A stretch of 64,000 nt of DNA from CAZQGO01 sp964593065 (GTDB lineage: Bacteria; Oederibacteriota; JAAXVQ01), in NCBI GenBank assembly GCA_964593065.1, contig CAZQGO010000010.1:1-64000 (forward strand), given 5' to 3'. The stretch's first letter is position 1. Each line of letters starts with the position of its first letter. The position numbers and the translations under genes were made by a program. The notes beneath the pieces were generated by a model. It searched no databases, was not told the DNA's origin, and was given only the letters and a program-made list of their open reading frames with translations. Positions 50,696-59,635 of the stretch are shown piece after piece.

Positions 50696-51550
50696 TCACC
50701 GGTTTCCCGGTTCCGGCAGGGTGAAGTCGAGGGCCTCGGGCGCCAGTTCTCCCCAGTAGATCAGCCGGGCCTCCCCGCGCTGCCGGATTTCATGAAATTC
50801 CCCGTTCCGAAGCTGGAAGGACAGTTCCAGCCATTCGCCGCCGCGCGTTTGCACCGACACCGGCGGCCGGACCAGATCCCGCCGGGCGGCCAGCAGGGCC
50901 GCGGCGGCCGCGCCGGTTCCGCAGGCCAGCGTTTCGCCTTCCACGCCCCGTTCGTAGGTCCGCAGCCGCAGCCGGTGCTCGTCCAAGACCTGGCAAAAAT
51001 TCACGTTGGCGCCGGCCGGCTGCAGGCGGGCGTGAAAGCGGATCGCCCGGCCCAGGCCGGAAACGTCCTCGGCATCCGCATCCGGCGTGAACAACACCAC
51101 GTGCGGCACTCCCGTCTCCATATAATCCGCGCTGCGCTCCCCCGCCGGCAGCTCAAAACGGATGTCCTGCCGCCATGCGGCCGGCGGCGGCAGCTGCAAT
51201 TGCACCTGTTTCCCCTCGACGCGCGCGCGGTAGGCGCCGGCGGGGGTGGCGAATTCCATCTCCTGTGCTTCCGGCACCAGCCCCAGCAGGACCGCAAACC
51301 GGGCGATGCAACGGCCGCCGTTGCCGCACATGGCCGCCGCCGAGCCGTCGGCGTTGAAATAGCGCATGGCGAAGTCGGCCGCCGCGGAGTCTTCCAGCAG
51401 CATCAGGCCGTCCGCGCCAACGGCATGGCGGCGGGCGCACAGACGGCGGATCTCCTCCGCGGTCACGGCCGGCGCCGGGGTCCGCCGGTTGTCGATCACG
51501 ATGAAATCATTGCCGGCACCCGACATTTTGGCGAACCGGAGCGCGTCCAT
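50696..51550 (-). CDS. dapF: Diaminopimelate epimerase
   Basis: 284 residues; interconverts LL- and meso-diaminopimelate. FAKMSGAGNDFIVIDNR, first catalytic Cys in AAAMCGNGGRCIARF (C73-region) and second in GETLACGTGAAAAAL. Both cysteines present. ATG 51550 follows GGAAGGTAGGGG. Confidence 0.97.
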   Translation of the reverse strand: MDALRFAKMSGAGNDFIVIDNRRTPAPAVTAEEIRRLCARRHAVGADGLMLLEDSAAADFAMRYFNADGSAAAMCGNGGRCIARFAVLLGLVPEAQEMEFATPAGAYRARVEGKQVQLQLPPPAAWRQDIRFELPAGERSADYMETGVPHVVLFTPDADAEDVSGLGRAIRFHARLQPAGANVNFCQVLDEHRLRLRTYERGVEGETLACGTGAAAAALLAARRDLVRPPVSVQTRGGEWLELSFQLRNGEFHEIRQRGEARLIYWGELAPEALDFTLPEPGNR

Positions 51551-51601
51551 GCCCCTACCTTCCTGCCTGAAATATTGGCACAAGTGGCCGGGCCGAGGCA
51601 A

Positions 51602-52861
<1,260 letters not shown>

Positions 52862-52894
52862 GGCATCGATTTCCCGCCTTGAAAAGTAAGGGAA

Positions 52895-52923
52895 AATGTA
52901 GCACACCCGGACACCCTTGTCAA
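52895..52923 (-). promoter_or_regulatory. Promoter of the lysA-dap-pan-nadA operon
   Basis: Minus strand TTGACA (52918-52923), 17-base spacer, TACATT (52895-52900): perfect -35, four to five of six at -10. Confidence 0.75.
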
Positions 52924-53013
52924 TGGGCGGCGGCCGGCGCCGGGTTGGGGCCAGGAGGTTCAGCGGGACGGCTGTTCGGGAAGGGGAAGGATGCGGTATG
53001 CGCTGTCAGGCGC

Positions 53014-53697
53014 CTAGAAAATTTTTCCCAGGCTGAGGTGTTGCAGGTGGACGAAATCGCCGCTGACATCGTAGCTGTAATCGAGGATCCAGCTCTGCCA
53101 GGAACAGCCGATGCCCAGGTTTAAGCCCGCGTAGATTTGCGCGTCGTTCCGCAGGGTGTATTGGAACCGGGTATACCAGGCTTCGGACCAGCGGAAAGCC
53201 GACCCCAGCCTGACTTCCAGCAGGTCGTCGAAAGGGGCGTCCATCCTGGCCTGCAGATCCAGGTGGGGCAGGACGTGGTAGGTTGATTCCAGCTCGATTT
53301 TCACGGGAACATTCTGACCGCAATTGAGGTACTTCTGGAAATCTTCGCCGGCCATGAACCGCAGCTTGGTCCTGAGATCGTTTTGGGCGGGATCGTACAA
53401 ACTGGTCAAATCCAAGGTGGCGGCCGGTTGCAGGAGGTCCAGATCCACGGGCAGCCCTTGGTCCGAAATAAACCTCACCATGCTCTGCCGCAGATACGTG
53501 CGCAGGTAATTCTGGCCGACGCTCTGATAGTGGTCCCGGATATTCTCGGGCACTTCCGGCCTGGCCGCGCTTCCGGTCACCACGCCGGAATAAATGACGG
53601 CGAGTTCATTGTAGGGTTCCGCCATGGCCAGCGAAAAAAGCACCACGACTCCCGCCAAGCCACCGGCCAGTCCCTGTAAGCACCTGGTATGCCGCAT
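53014..53697 (-). CDS. Exported beta-strand-rich protein, unknown
   Basis: 227 residues. Signal peptide MRHTRCLQGLAGGLAGVVVL ending near AMA; strong ribosome site GGAGGAGTC fixes the ATG at 53697. The mature part alternates polar and hydrophobic residues with aromatic pairs, ending HLQHLSLGKIF, like an outer-membrane barrel (final Phe). Alternatives include a periplasmic lipocalin-like protein. Transcribed from its own consensus promoter. No family recognised. Confidence 0.75.
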   Translation of the reverse strand: MRHTRCLQGLAGGLAGVVVLFSLAMAEPYNELAVIYSGVVTGSAARPEVPENIRDHYQSVGQNYLRTYLRQSMVRFISDQGLPVDLDLLQPAATLDLTSLYDPAQNDLRTKLRFMAGEDFQKYLNCGQNVPVKIELESTYHVLPHLDLQARMDAPFDDLLEVRLGSAFRWSEAWYTRFQYTLRNDAQIYAGLNLGIGCSWQSWILDYSYDVSGDFVHLQHLSLGKIF

Positions 53698-53713
53698 GAC
53701 TCCTCCGGCCGTA

Positions 53714-53742
53714 ACTATACCATTTGGGACCCGTGCTGTCAA
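53714..53742 (-). promoter_or_regulatory. Promoter of the exported beta-rich protein
   Basis: Minus strand TTGACA (53737-53742), 17-base spacer, TATAGT (53714-53719). Perfect -35, five of six at -10; start about ten bases before GGAGGAG. Confidence 0.8.
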
Positions 53743-53753
53743 ACAAAAGGCCT

Positions 53754-55088
53754 TTACCCGCCGGGCCTGCGACTCTTTCCCCTGGAGATGCCCAGGCTTT
53801 TCAGGGCCCGCCGGGCTCCGGCGATATTATACAGAGAACCCACCACCAGGATCGTGCCGCGCGGCCCCGCGCCGGCAATTGCGCGGGCGAGCGCGATTTT
53901 GCTGGATCTTTCAGGGTGGGCCGGCACGCCCCGGTCACGAAACCAGGCCGCCAGGTCAGCGGCGGGCAGGCCCCTGGCGTCCGGTGGACAAAGGGTCCAG
54001 ACCTCCCGCGCGGCCGGAGCCAGGGCCTTTACAATTCCGGCGACGTCCTTGTCCGCCATCATCCCGGCCACCAAGTGAACCTTGCCCCGCGTCGCCAGCA
54101 TTTCCTGCGCCACGGCCGCCGCCGCGGCGGGGTTATGCGCCCCGTCCAGAAATATTTGCGGGCTCACGGCAACCCGTTCCATGCGCCCGGGCCAGGACAC
54201 GCCTTGAAAACCCCGGCGCATGGCTTTTTCCGGAACCGGGAAGCCGGCCTCGGCCAGCTTGCTGAGCGCCAGAACCGACAGGGCGCCATTGTCGATCTGC
54301 CAAACGCCCCGCAAGCCGATCCGGAGGCCGGGGTAGGCGATGGGCCCCAGGCGCAGACCGAACCGAACTCCGTTCTTCGTCCTGCGTCCGTCTTCCACCC
54401 GGGCCAAGCAGGCGGAATCCCGTCCCGCAAAAGCCACCGGAAAATTACGCTCCCGGCCCCGGTCCCGGATCAAGGCCCGCAGACCGGGATCGGTTTCCGC
54501 GGAAATCAAAGGCACACCCGTCCGCGCCAGTCCCAATTTCTCGCGGCAAATGGAAAACAGATCCGGGCCCAGTTCCCGCGTGTGCTCGAGGCTTACGTGC
54601 GTCAGAATGGAGAGAATGACCCGCTGCCAGGCCGAGGTGGCGTCCAGCCTCCCGCCCAGGCCGACCTCCAGCACCGCGATTTCCACCTCCGCCCGGGCGA
54701 AAGCCTGGGCGGCCAGGACCGTCCAGGCTTCAAAGGTGGTGGCCGGGTTGCCTGCCCGGCGCAGGGCCCTCAAGGCCGGCAGGAGGGGGTCCGCCGCGGC
54801 CACGAATTGCGCGGGCGTCAGTTTCCGCCCGGCGATGGCGATGCGCTCGCGCTCATCCTCGAGGTGGGGCGAGGTATATGCGCCCACGCGGTAGCCCGCG
54901 GCCGTCAGGGCCGACGCGATCAAGGCCACCACCGAGCCCTTGCCGTTGGAGCCCGTGACCTGCACGGCGGGTATGCTTTGGGCGGGGAAATCGAGGGCCG
55001 ACAGCAGGATGCGGGTTCGGGCCAAGCCGGGCTGAATCGCACGGAGGGTGAGGTGGCTCAGCTGCGCCCGCGTGCGGGCATAGGTCAT
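53754..55088 (-). CDS. folC: Dihydrofolate synthase/folylpolyglutamate synthase
   Basis: 444 residues; adds glutamate to dihydropteroate and folates. Mur-ligase fold with P-loop VQVTGSNGKGSVVALIASAL, YTSPHLEDERERI, LEVGLGGRLDATS, HVSLEHTRELG and DGAHNPAAAAAVAQ. The ATG at 55088 overlaps the accD stop as ATGA; the longer open frame upstream belongs to another frame of accD. Confidence 0.96.
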   Translation of the reverse strand: MTYARTRAQLSHLTLRAIQPGLARTRILLSALDFPAQSIPAVQVTGSNGKGSVVALIASALTAAGYRVGAYTSPHLEDERERIAIAGRKLTPAQFVAAADPLLPALRALRRAGNPATTFEAWTVLAAQAFARAEVEIAVLEVGLGGRLDATSAWQRVILSILTHVSLEHTRELGPDLFSICREKLGLARTGVPLISAETDPGLRALIRDRGRERNFPVAFAGRDSACLARVEDGRRTKNGVRFGLRLGPIAYPGLRIGLRGVWQIDNGALSVLALSKLAEAGFPVPEKAMRRGFQGVSWPGRMERVAVSPQIFLDGAHNPAAAAAVAQEMLATRGKVHLVAGMMADKDVAGIVKALAPAAREVWTLCPPDARGLPAADLAAWFRDRGVPAHPERSSKIALARAIAGAGPRGTILVVGSLYNIAGARRALKSLGISRGKSRRPGG

Positions 55089-55924
55089 GACCGGCTGACG
55101 GCAAGCAGGCGGGAAAGAGTTTCTTTCAGCTCTTGGCGCCGGACGATCATGTCCAGCATGCCGTGTTCGAGCAGGAATTCCGCCCGCTGGAACCTCTTCG
55201 GCAGGTGCTGGCGGATGGTCTGTTCGATGACGCGCGCTCCGGCAAACATGATCAGGGCGTTCGGCTCGGCCAGGATGACATCCCCCAGCATGGCGAAGCT
55301 GGCCGTCACGCCCCCGCCCGTGGGATTGGCCAAAACCGAAAGGTAAAGCAGGCGGGCGGCGGCCAGCCGCGCCAAAGCGGCTGAGGTCTTGGCCATTTGC
55401 ATCAGGGACAGGATCCCTTCCTGCATGCGTGCTCCTCCGCCCGAGGAGGAGACGATGACGAGGGGGCACTTTTCTTCCACCGCTTTCTCGATCAAACGGG
55501 TAATCTCCTCGCCCAGGACCGAACCCATGGAACCGCCCATGAAGTCAAAGTCGGTCACTCCCAGGGCGGTCCGGACGCCGCCGATCTGGCATAAGCCGGT
55601 CACGACCGCGTCCTCCAGGCCGGTCTTGGATTTCCCCTTGGCGACTTTTTCCGGATAGCCCGGAAATTCCAGCGGATTCATGGTTTGCAGGCTCCCGGAA
55701 AGTTGCTGGAAAGAGCCGTTGTCCGCCAGGGTCCTGACTCTCTCGGGGGCCGGCATGTGAAAGTGGTGGTTGCATTTCGGACAGGTGCGCAGGGCCAGTT
55801 CAATGTCCTTGTTCAGCACGATCTCGCCGCAAATGGGACAACGGGTCACCAAATTGTCCGGGATATCTATCTTTTTCTTGGTAACCCGGACCGTCATGTA
55901 TTTCGGCTTCTTAAACCAATCCAT
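55085..55924 (-). CDS. accD: Acetyl-CoA carboxylase carboxyltransferase subunit beta
   Basis: 279 residues; transfers the carboxyl group to acetyl-CoA for fatty-acid synthesis, with AccA. N-terminal zinc ribbon CPIC (29-32) and CPKC (48-51), then the crotonase-like core VTDFDFMGGSMGSVLGEEI, SSSGGGARMQEGI, ANPTGGGVTASFAMLGDVI. An AT-rich 125-base spacer with a TTGACA but no good -10 box precedes it. Confidence 0.97.
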   Translation of the reverse strand: MDWFKKPKYMTVRVTKKKIDIPDNLVTRCPICGEIVLNKDIELALRTCPKCNHHFHMPAPERVRTLADNGSFQQLSGSLQTMNPLEFPGYPEKVAKGKSKTGLEDAVVTGLCQIGGVRTALGVTDFDFMGGSMGSVLGEEITRLIEKAVEEKCPLVIVSSSGGGARMQEGILSLMQMAKTSAALARLAAARLLYLSVLANPTGGGVTASFAMLGDVILAEPNALIMFAGARVIEQTIRQHLPKRFQRAEFLLEHGMLDMIVRRQELKETLSRLLAVSRS

Positions 55925-56049
55925 CGCCGACCACCCCTGTTTTTCCTGCCGGAGCACTTCAGGCGCAATCAATCATTTTTTTGTCAAAATTGCATTAAAA
56001 CAGGCGAATTTTGTTGAAATTGAATTTTATCACGATTGGGAAGACAATT

Positions 56050-56859
56050 CTATGGGTTTTTTACCGCGTGGGCCAGCTTTCTGGCCAGGCGGGACAAGGC
56101 GTTCAGGGCCGACCGGTTCGACTTGCCCGTTTCCATGGTTTTCACCAGAGCGCTGCCGACGATGACGCCGTCTGAAATCTTGGTAATGGCGCGGGCTTGG
56201 AGGGGCGTCGAAACGCCGAACCCGACCAGTACCGGGAGCCGTGACCGGGCCCGGATCCTGGCGACCCCGGCCGACAGGCCCGGGGGCAGGGTGGCGCGCA
56301 TGCCGGTGGTCCCGGTTATGGAAACATAATAGATGTACCCGCTGGAGGCCCGGGCCACGGCCCCGATCCGGGCGTTCGTGCTCGTGGGCGCGGCCAGGAA
56401 TACCGTGGCCAGGCCGTGTTGCCGGCAGGCGGCCAGCCAGCCGGAGCGTTCCGCCTCCTCGGGGGGCAAATCCGGGATAATGAATCCATCCACACCGGCA
56501 CGCGCCGCCGCCCGGGCGGTGTGAACCAGCCCGGGACGCAGGAAGGGATTCAAATATCCCATGAGCAGGATCGGGACCTCGGTCGTCCGCCGCAGGCGCG
56601 CGATCATTGCCAGGATTCCCGGCAGATTCGTTCCCCGCGTCAAGGCCCGTTCGGAGGATTTTTGAATGACCCTGCCGTCGGCGATGGGGTCCGAAAAAGG
56701 CACGCCGAGTTCCACGGCGTCGGCCCCGGCGTCGGCCAAGGCCAACACCGCCCGGTGCGTGAAATCCAGTCCCCTGTCCCCGGCCGTAATAAAGGGAACG
56801 AAGAGCCTGCGCCCGGCGGCGAGCTCGCGCCGCAAGCGTTGTGACAAGCGGACGCTCAT
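56050..56859 (-). CDS. trpA: Tryptophan synthase alpha subunit
   Basis: 269 residues; releases indole from indole-glycerol phosphate. TIM barrel with FVPFITAGDRG, VELGVPFSDPIADGRVIQ (catalytic Asp in the PFSDP motif), GFIIPDLPPEEA, and VGFGVSTPLQAR. Overlaps the trpB stop as ATGA. Confidence 0.97.
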   Translation of the reverse strand: MSVRLSQRLRRELAAGRRLFVPFITAGDRGLDFTHRAVLALADAGADAVELGVPFSDPIADGRVIQKSSERALTRGTNLPGILAMIARLRRTTEVPILLMGYLNPFLRPGLVHTARAAARAGVDGFIIPDLPPEEAERSGWLAACRQHGLATVFLAAPTSTNARIGAVARASSGYIYYVSITGTTGMRATLPPGLSAGVARIRARSRLPVLVGFGVSTPLQARAITKISDGVIVGSALVKTMETGKSNRSALNALSRLARKLAHAVKNP

Positions 56860-58028
56860 GGGCCATCCTCCGGCCTTAAGTCCTTGTCCCCCCTGCCGGA
56901 CACGTTGATGATCAGGAGCGCGCGCCGGCCCAAGCGCTTGGCCAGGCGCTTGGCGTAGGCCACGGCATGCGCGCTTTCGGTCGCCGGGATGATCCCCTCC
57001 AAAACCGACATTTCCTTCTGGGCGGCCAAAGCCTGCCGGTCGGTCACGGCCGTGAAACTCGCCCGCCGGATCCGCTTTAAGTAGGCCAGTTCAGGACCCA
57101 CACCGGGATAGTCCAGGCCGGCAGCCACCGAGTGCGTAAGGGAAATTTGCCCGTGCGGGTCCTGCAGCACGTAAGAGCGCGAACCATGCAGCACGCCGAC
57201 TCGGCCCCGCAGCAGGCTGGCCGCGTGTTGACCGCTGGCCAGGCCCCGGCCGGCGGCCTCCACGCCGATCAGGCGGACCTTGGCATCCGCGCGGAACCCG
57301 GAAAAAATGCCCATGGCATTGCTGCCCCCGCCCACGCAGGCCACGACCGCGTCGGGCAGGCGCCCGGTCCGGTCCAGCACCTGCCTCCGGGCTTCGCGCC
57401 CGATGACGGTTTGAAAGCTGCGCACCATGGCCGGATAGGGGTCGAAGCCGGCGACCGTGCCCAGCAAATAATAGGTGGTGCCCACGTTCGTGATCCAGTC
57501 GCGGATCGCCTCGTTCAAGGCGTCCTTCAGGGTCCGGGAACCGGATGCCACGGGATAGACCTCGGCGCCGAGCAGGCGCATGCGGTAGACGTTCAAGGCC
57601 TGCCTTTCCATGTCCTCGGTTCCCATGTACACCCCGCAGGCGAGGCCGAAGCGCGCGCAGACCGTGGCGGTGGCCACTCCGTGCTGGCCGGCGCCGGTTT
57701 CGGCGATCACCCGGCGCTTGCCCATGCGTTGGGCCAGCAGGACTTGTCCCAGGCAATTGTTGATCTTATGCGACCCGGTATGGCAGAGGTCTTCCCGTTT
57801 GAGGAAAACGCGCGCCCCGCCCCAGGCCCGGGTCAGGCGCCGGGCTTCATCCAACGGCGTCGGGCGGCCGGCATAGTCCCGATATAAGGCGGCGAGATCC
57901 CGCTGAAAGGCCGGGTCCCTGCTGGCCTGCCGGAAAGCCGCTTTCAGTTCTGCGATGGCCGGCATGAGCGTCTCCGGGGCGAAACAGCCTCCGAAGTCTC
58001 CGTACCAGCCTTGCGGATCGACGGGCAT
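56856..58028 (-). CDS. trpB: Tryptophan synthase beta subunit
   Basis: 390 residues; PLP enzyme joining indole and serine. Motifs FLKREDLCHTGSHKINNCLGQ (PLP Lys in SHKINN), ETGAGQHGVATATV, ACVGGGSNAMGIF, GLDYPGVGPELAYL. ATG 58028 follows AAGGAG. Own promoter, separate from trpC-trpF. Confidence 0.97.
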   Translation of the reverse strand: MPVDPQGWYGDFGGCFAPETLMPAIAELKAAFRQASRDPAFQRDLAALYRDYAGRPTPLDEARRLTRAWGGARVFLKREDLCHTGSHKINNCLGQVLLAQRMGKRRVIAETGAGQHGVATATVCARFGLACGVYMGTEDMERQALNVYRMRLLGAEVYPVASGSRTLKDALNEAIRDWITNVGTTYYLLGTVAGFDPYPAMVRSFQTVIGREARRQVLDRTGRLPDAVVACVGGGSNAMGIFSGFRADAKVRLIGVEAAGRGLASGQHAASLLRGRVGVLHGSRSYVLQDPHGQISLTHSVAAGLDYPGVGPELAYLKRIRRASFTAVTDRQALAAQKEMSVLEGIIPATESAHAVAYAKRLAKRLGRRALLIINVSGRGDKDLRPEDGP

Positions 58029-58053
58029 TCGCTTCTCCTTGCGTGGATCTTTA

Positions 58054-58068
58054 GCCCCGGGCCGGGGC
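58054..58068 (-). promoter_or_regulatory. 15-base perfect inverted repeat in the trpB leader
   Basis: GCCCCGG and CCGGGGC arms with one central base, between the predicted trpB start of transcription (about 58072) and the ribosome site. Position suits an operator or a short leader hairpin; no U-tract follows. Confidence 0.4.
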
Positions 58069-58078
58069 AACTGCGGCA

Positions 58079-58107
58079 ATTATAAAAGAATTCCGGACAA
58101 ATGGAAA
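58079..58107 (-). promoter_or_regulatory. Promoter of trpB-trpA
   Basis: Minus strand TTTCCA (58102-58107), 17-base spacer, TATAAT (58079-58084): four of six and six of six matches. Confidence 0.65.
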
Positions 58108-58130
58108 AGGAAAAACCCCTGCTGGCCGCC

Positions 58131-58154
58131 CGGGAGACAAGGGCTTGCCTCCCG
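58131..58154 (-). terminator. Possible hairpin terminator after trpF
   Basis: Minus-strand hairpin of CGGGAGGCAAG with CTTGTCTCCCG (11 pairs including one G-U, very small loop). A run of five T appears only 16 bases later (58110-58114), so this is not a standard terminator and may instead slow or regulate read-through into trpB. Confidence 0.35.
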
Positions 58155-58172
58155 AAAGCCCCCGCCGAGCCG

Positions 58173-58793
58173 TTAGCCTGCGGAGTGTACGGCCCGGATG
58201 AAGGCCCGGACCAAGGCGGGGCTTTTAATCCCCGGGCCGGATTCCACTCCCGAGGAAACGTCCACCATGTCGGGCCGCACCCTGCGGATGGCTTGCCGGA
58301 CATTGGAGGCGTTGAGGCCCCCGGACAGGATCACCGGTTTCCCGAACCGCCGCAAATGCCGGGCATAGGCCCAGTTGCCGGTCAGGCCCGTGCCGCCGGC
58401 CCGTTCCGTGCTGCAGGCGTCCACCAAGAACGCGGAGGCCGCCGGGGCCGGGTCGCGCCGCGGCAGGCGGGCGCCGGCAGGGGGGCGGAGCGCCCGCACG
58501 ACGCGCGCCGCGGGAAACCGGCGCAGGCTCGCCGTCTTCTCTCCGCCGTGAAACTGCAGGCGGTCGAGGCCCAGGTCCGCGGCCAAGGCGGCGATCCAGT
58601 CCGGATCCTGGTCGACGAACACCCCGAACCGAACCACATGCAGGGGCAGGGCCGCGATGATCCGGCGGGCCCGCGTCGCGGACACGCGCCGGGGCGAGGG
58701 CGCGAACACCAGGCCGATCGCATCGGCCCCCGCCGCCGCAGCCGCCCGCGCGTCCCCGGGACGCGTCAGCCCGCAAATCTTGACCGCCGTCAC
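58173..58793 (-). CDS. trpF: Phosphoribosylanthranilate isomerase
   Basis: 206 residues; third step of the tryptophan branch. VKICGLTRPGDARAAAAAGA with catalytic Cys, FVDQDPDWIAALA, LQFHG, and SGGLNASNVRQAI, VDVSSGVESGPGIK. Start: GTG 58793, one base after the trpC stop, with GGTGG at suitable spacing; GTG 58802, overlapping trpC, is also possible. Confidence 0.94.
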   Translation of the reverse strand: MTAVKICGLTRPGDARAAAAAGADAIGLVFAPSPRRVSATRARRIIAALPLHVVRFGVFVDQDPDWIAALAADLGLDRLQFHGGEKTASLRRFPAARVVRALRPPAGARLPRRDPAPAASAFLVDACSTERAGGTGLTGNWAYARHLRRFGKPVILSGGLNASNVRQAIRRVRPDMVDVSSGVESGPGIKSPALVRAFIRAVHSAG

Positions 58794-58794
58794 C

Positions 58795-59583
58795 TCAGCC
58801 ACCCGCCACCATGTGCTGCAGCAGAACATCCGGGTGGCGTTCCTCCAGCAGGGCGCGCCCGATGAGAAACGCGCGCACCCGGTCGCTGGTCACCTGAGCC
58901 AGCTCCTCGGGCTGACGATAGCCGCTGGCCGCGATCACGATGATGTCCCGCGGCACTTTCTTCGCCAGGCGCGTGACCGTTTGCTTGTTCACCTTGAGGG
59001 TGTTCAGGTCGCGGTTGTTGATCAGGATGACGTCCGCGCCGGCGCGCAGGGATCGTTTCAGCTCCTGCAGCGTGTGCGCCTCCACCACCGGCGTCATGCC
59101 CAGGCTCAGGGTCAGATGGACCATCTTGGCCAGGGCCTTGTCCGGATTCAGAGCCGCGATCAGCAGGACGGCATCGGCCCGGGCGGCGCGGGACTGGTAC
59201 ACCTGGTACGGGTCGAAGAGGAAGTCCTTGCGCAGGATGGGCAAAGGCGTCAGGGTTTTGATCTCCTCGATGTCCCCCAGCCGGCCGCCGAAATGTTTCT
59301 CGTCCGTCAGCACGGAGATGGCCCGCGCGCCGCCTTCGTTGTAGGCCCGGGCCAGTTTCTCCACGGACAAGCGTGGCTTCCAGGAGCGGGCCCCCGGGAT
59401 CTTGCGCTTGATTTCGGCGATGATGCTGCGCCCATCGGGCACCAACAGGCCGTCCCGGAAATTCCGGACCGGCGGCAGGCTGAGCATGGCTTCCAGAAGC
59501 GCCTCCTGGGGCGTGCGTTTCTTGATTTTTTCCAGTTCCGCGCGCTTTTCCTTGGCGATTTTTCTCAAGAAAGAACCGGCCAT
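58795..59583 (-). CDS. trpC: Indole-3-glycerol phosphate synthase with altered active-site residue
   Basis: 262 residues; fourth step of the tryptophan branch. Conserved E57 and K59 (IIAEIKRK), K119 (ILRKDFLFD), E168 (PVVEAH), N190 (INNRDL) and S220 are present. Two usual motifs differ: the SPS after IKR is IPG, and the C-terminal ESG(I) is AASGY, so the normally conserved Glu (position 210 in the Sulfolobus enzyme) is Ala219. Activity is probably retained given the intact operon but is worth testing. GGAGAG precedes the ATG. Confidence 0.93.
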   Translation of the reverse strand: MAGSFLRKIAKEKRAELEKIKKRTPQEALLEAMLSLPPVRNFRDGLLVPDGRSIIAEIKRKIPGARSWKPRLSVEKLARAYNEGGARAISVLTDEKHFGGRLGDIEEIKTLTPLPILRKDFLFDPYQVYQSRAARADAVLLIAALNPDKALAKMVHLTLSLGMTPVVEAHTLQELKRSLRAGADVILINNRDLNTLKVNKQTVTRLAKKVPRDIIVIAASGYRQPEELAQVTSDRVRAFLIGRALLEERHPDVLLQHMVAGG

Positions 59584-59614
59584 GGGTTGTTCTCTCCTTT
59601 GGATGGGAATGGGA

Positions 59615-59630
59615 CGGAGTCCGGACTCCG
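59615..59630 (-). promoter_or_regulatory. 16-base perfect palindrome before trpC
   Basis: CGGAGTCC followed by its complement GGACTCCG, flanked by GGGA and CTCCC that extend the dyad with one extra base. Lies in the 52-base gap between the tatD fusion and trpC. Could be an operator or RNA hairpin; no promoter elements seen here. Confidence 0.4.
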
Positions 59631-59635
59631 CTCCC

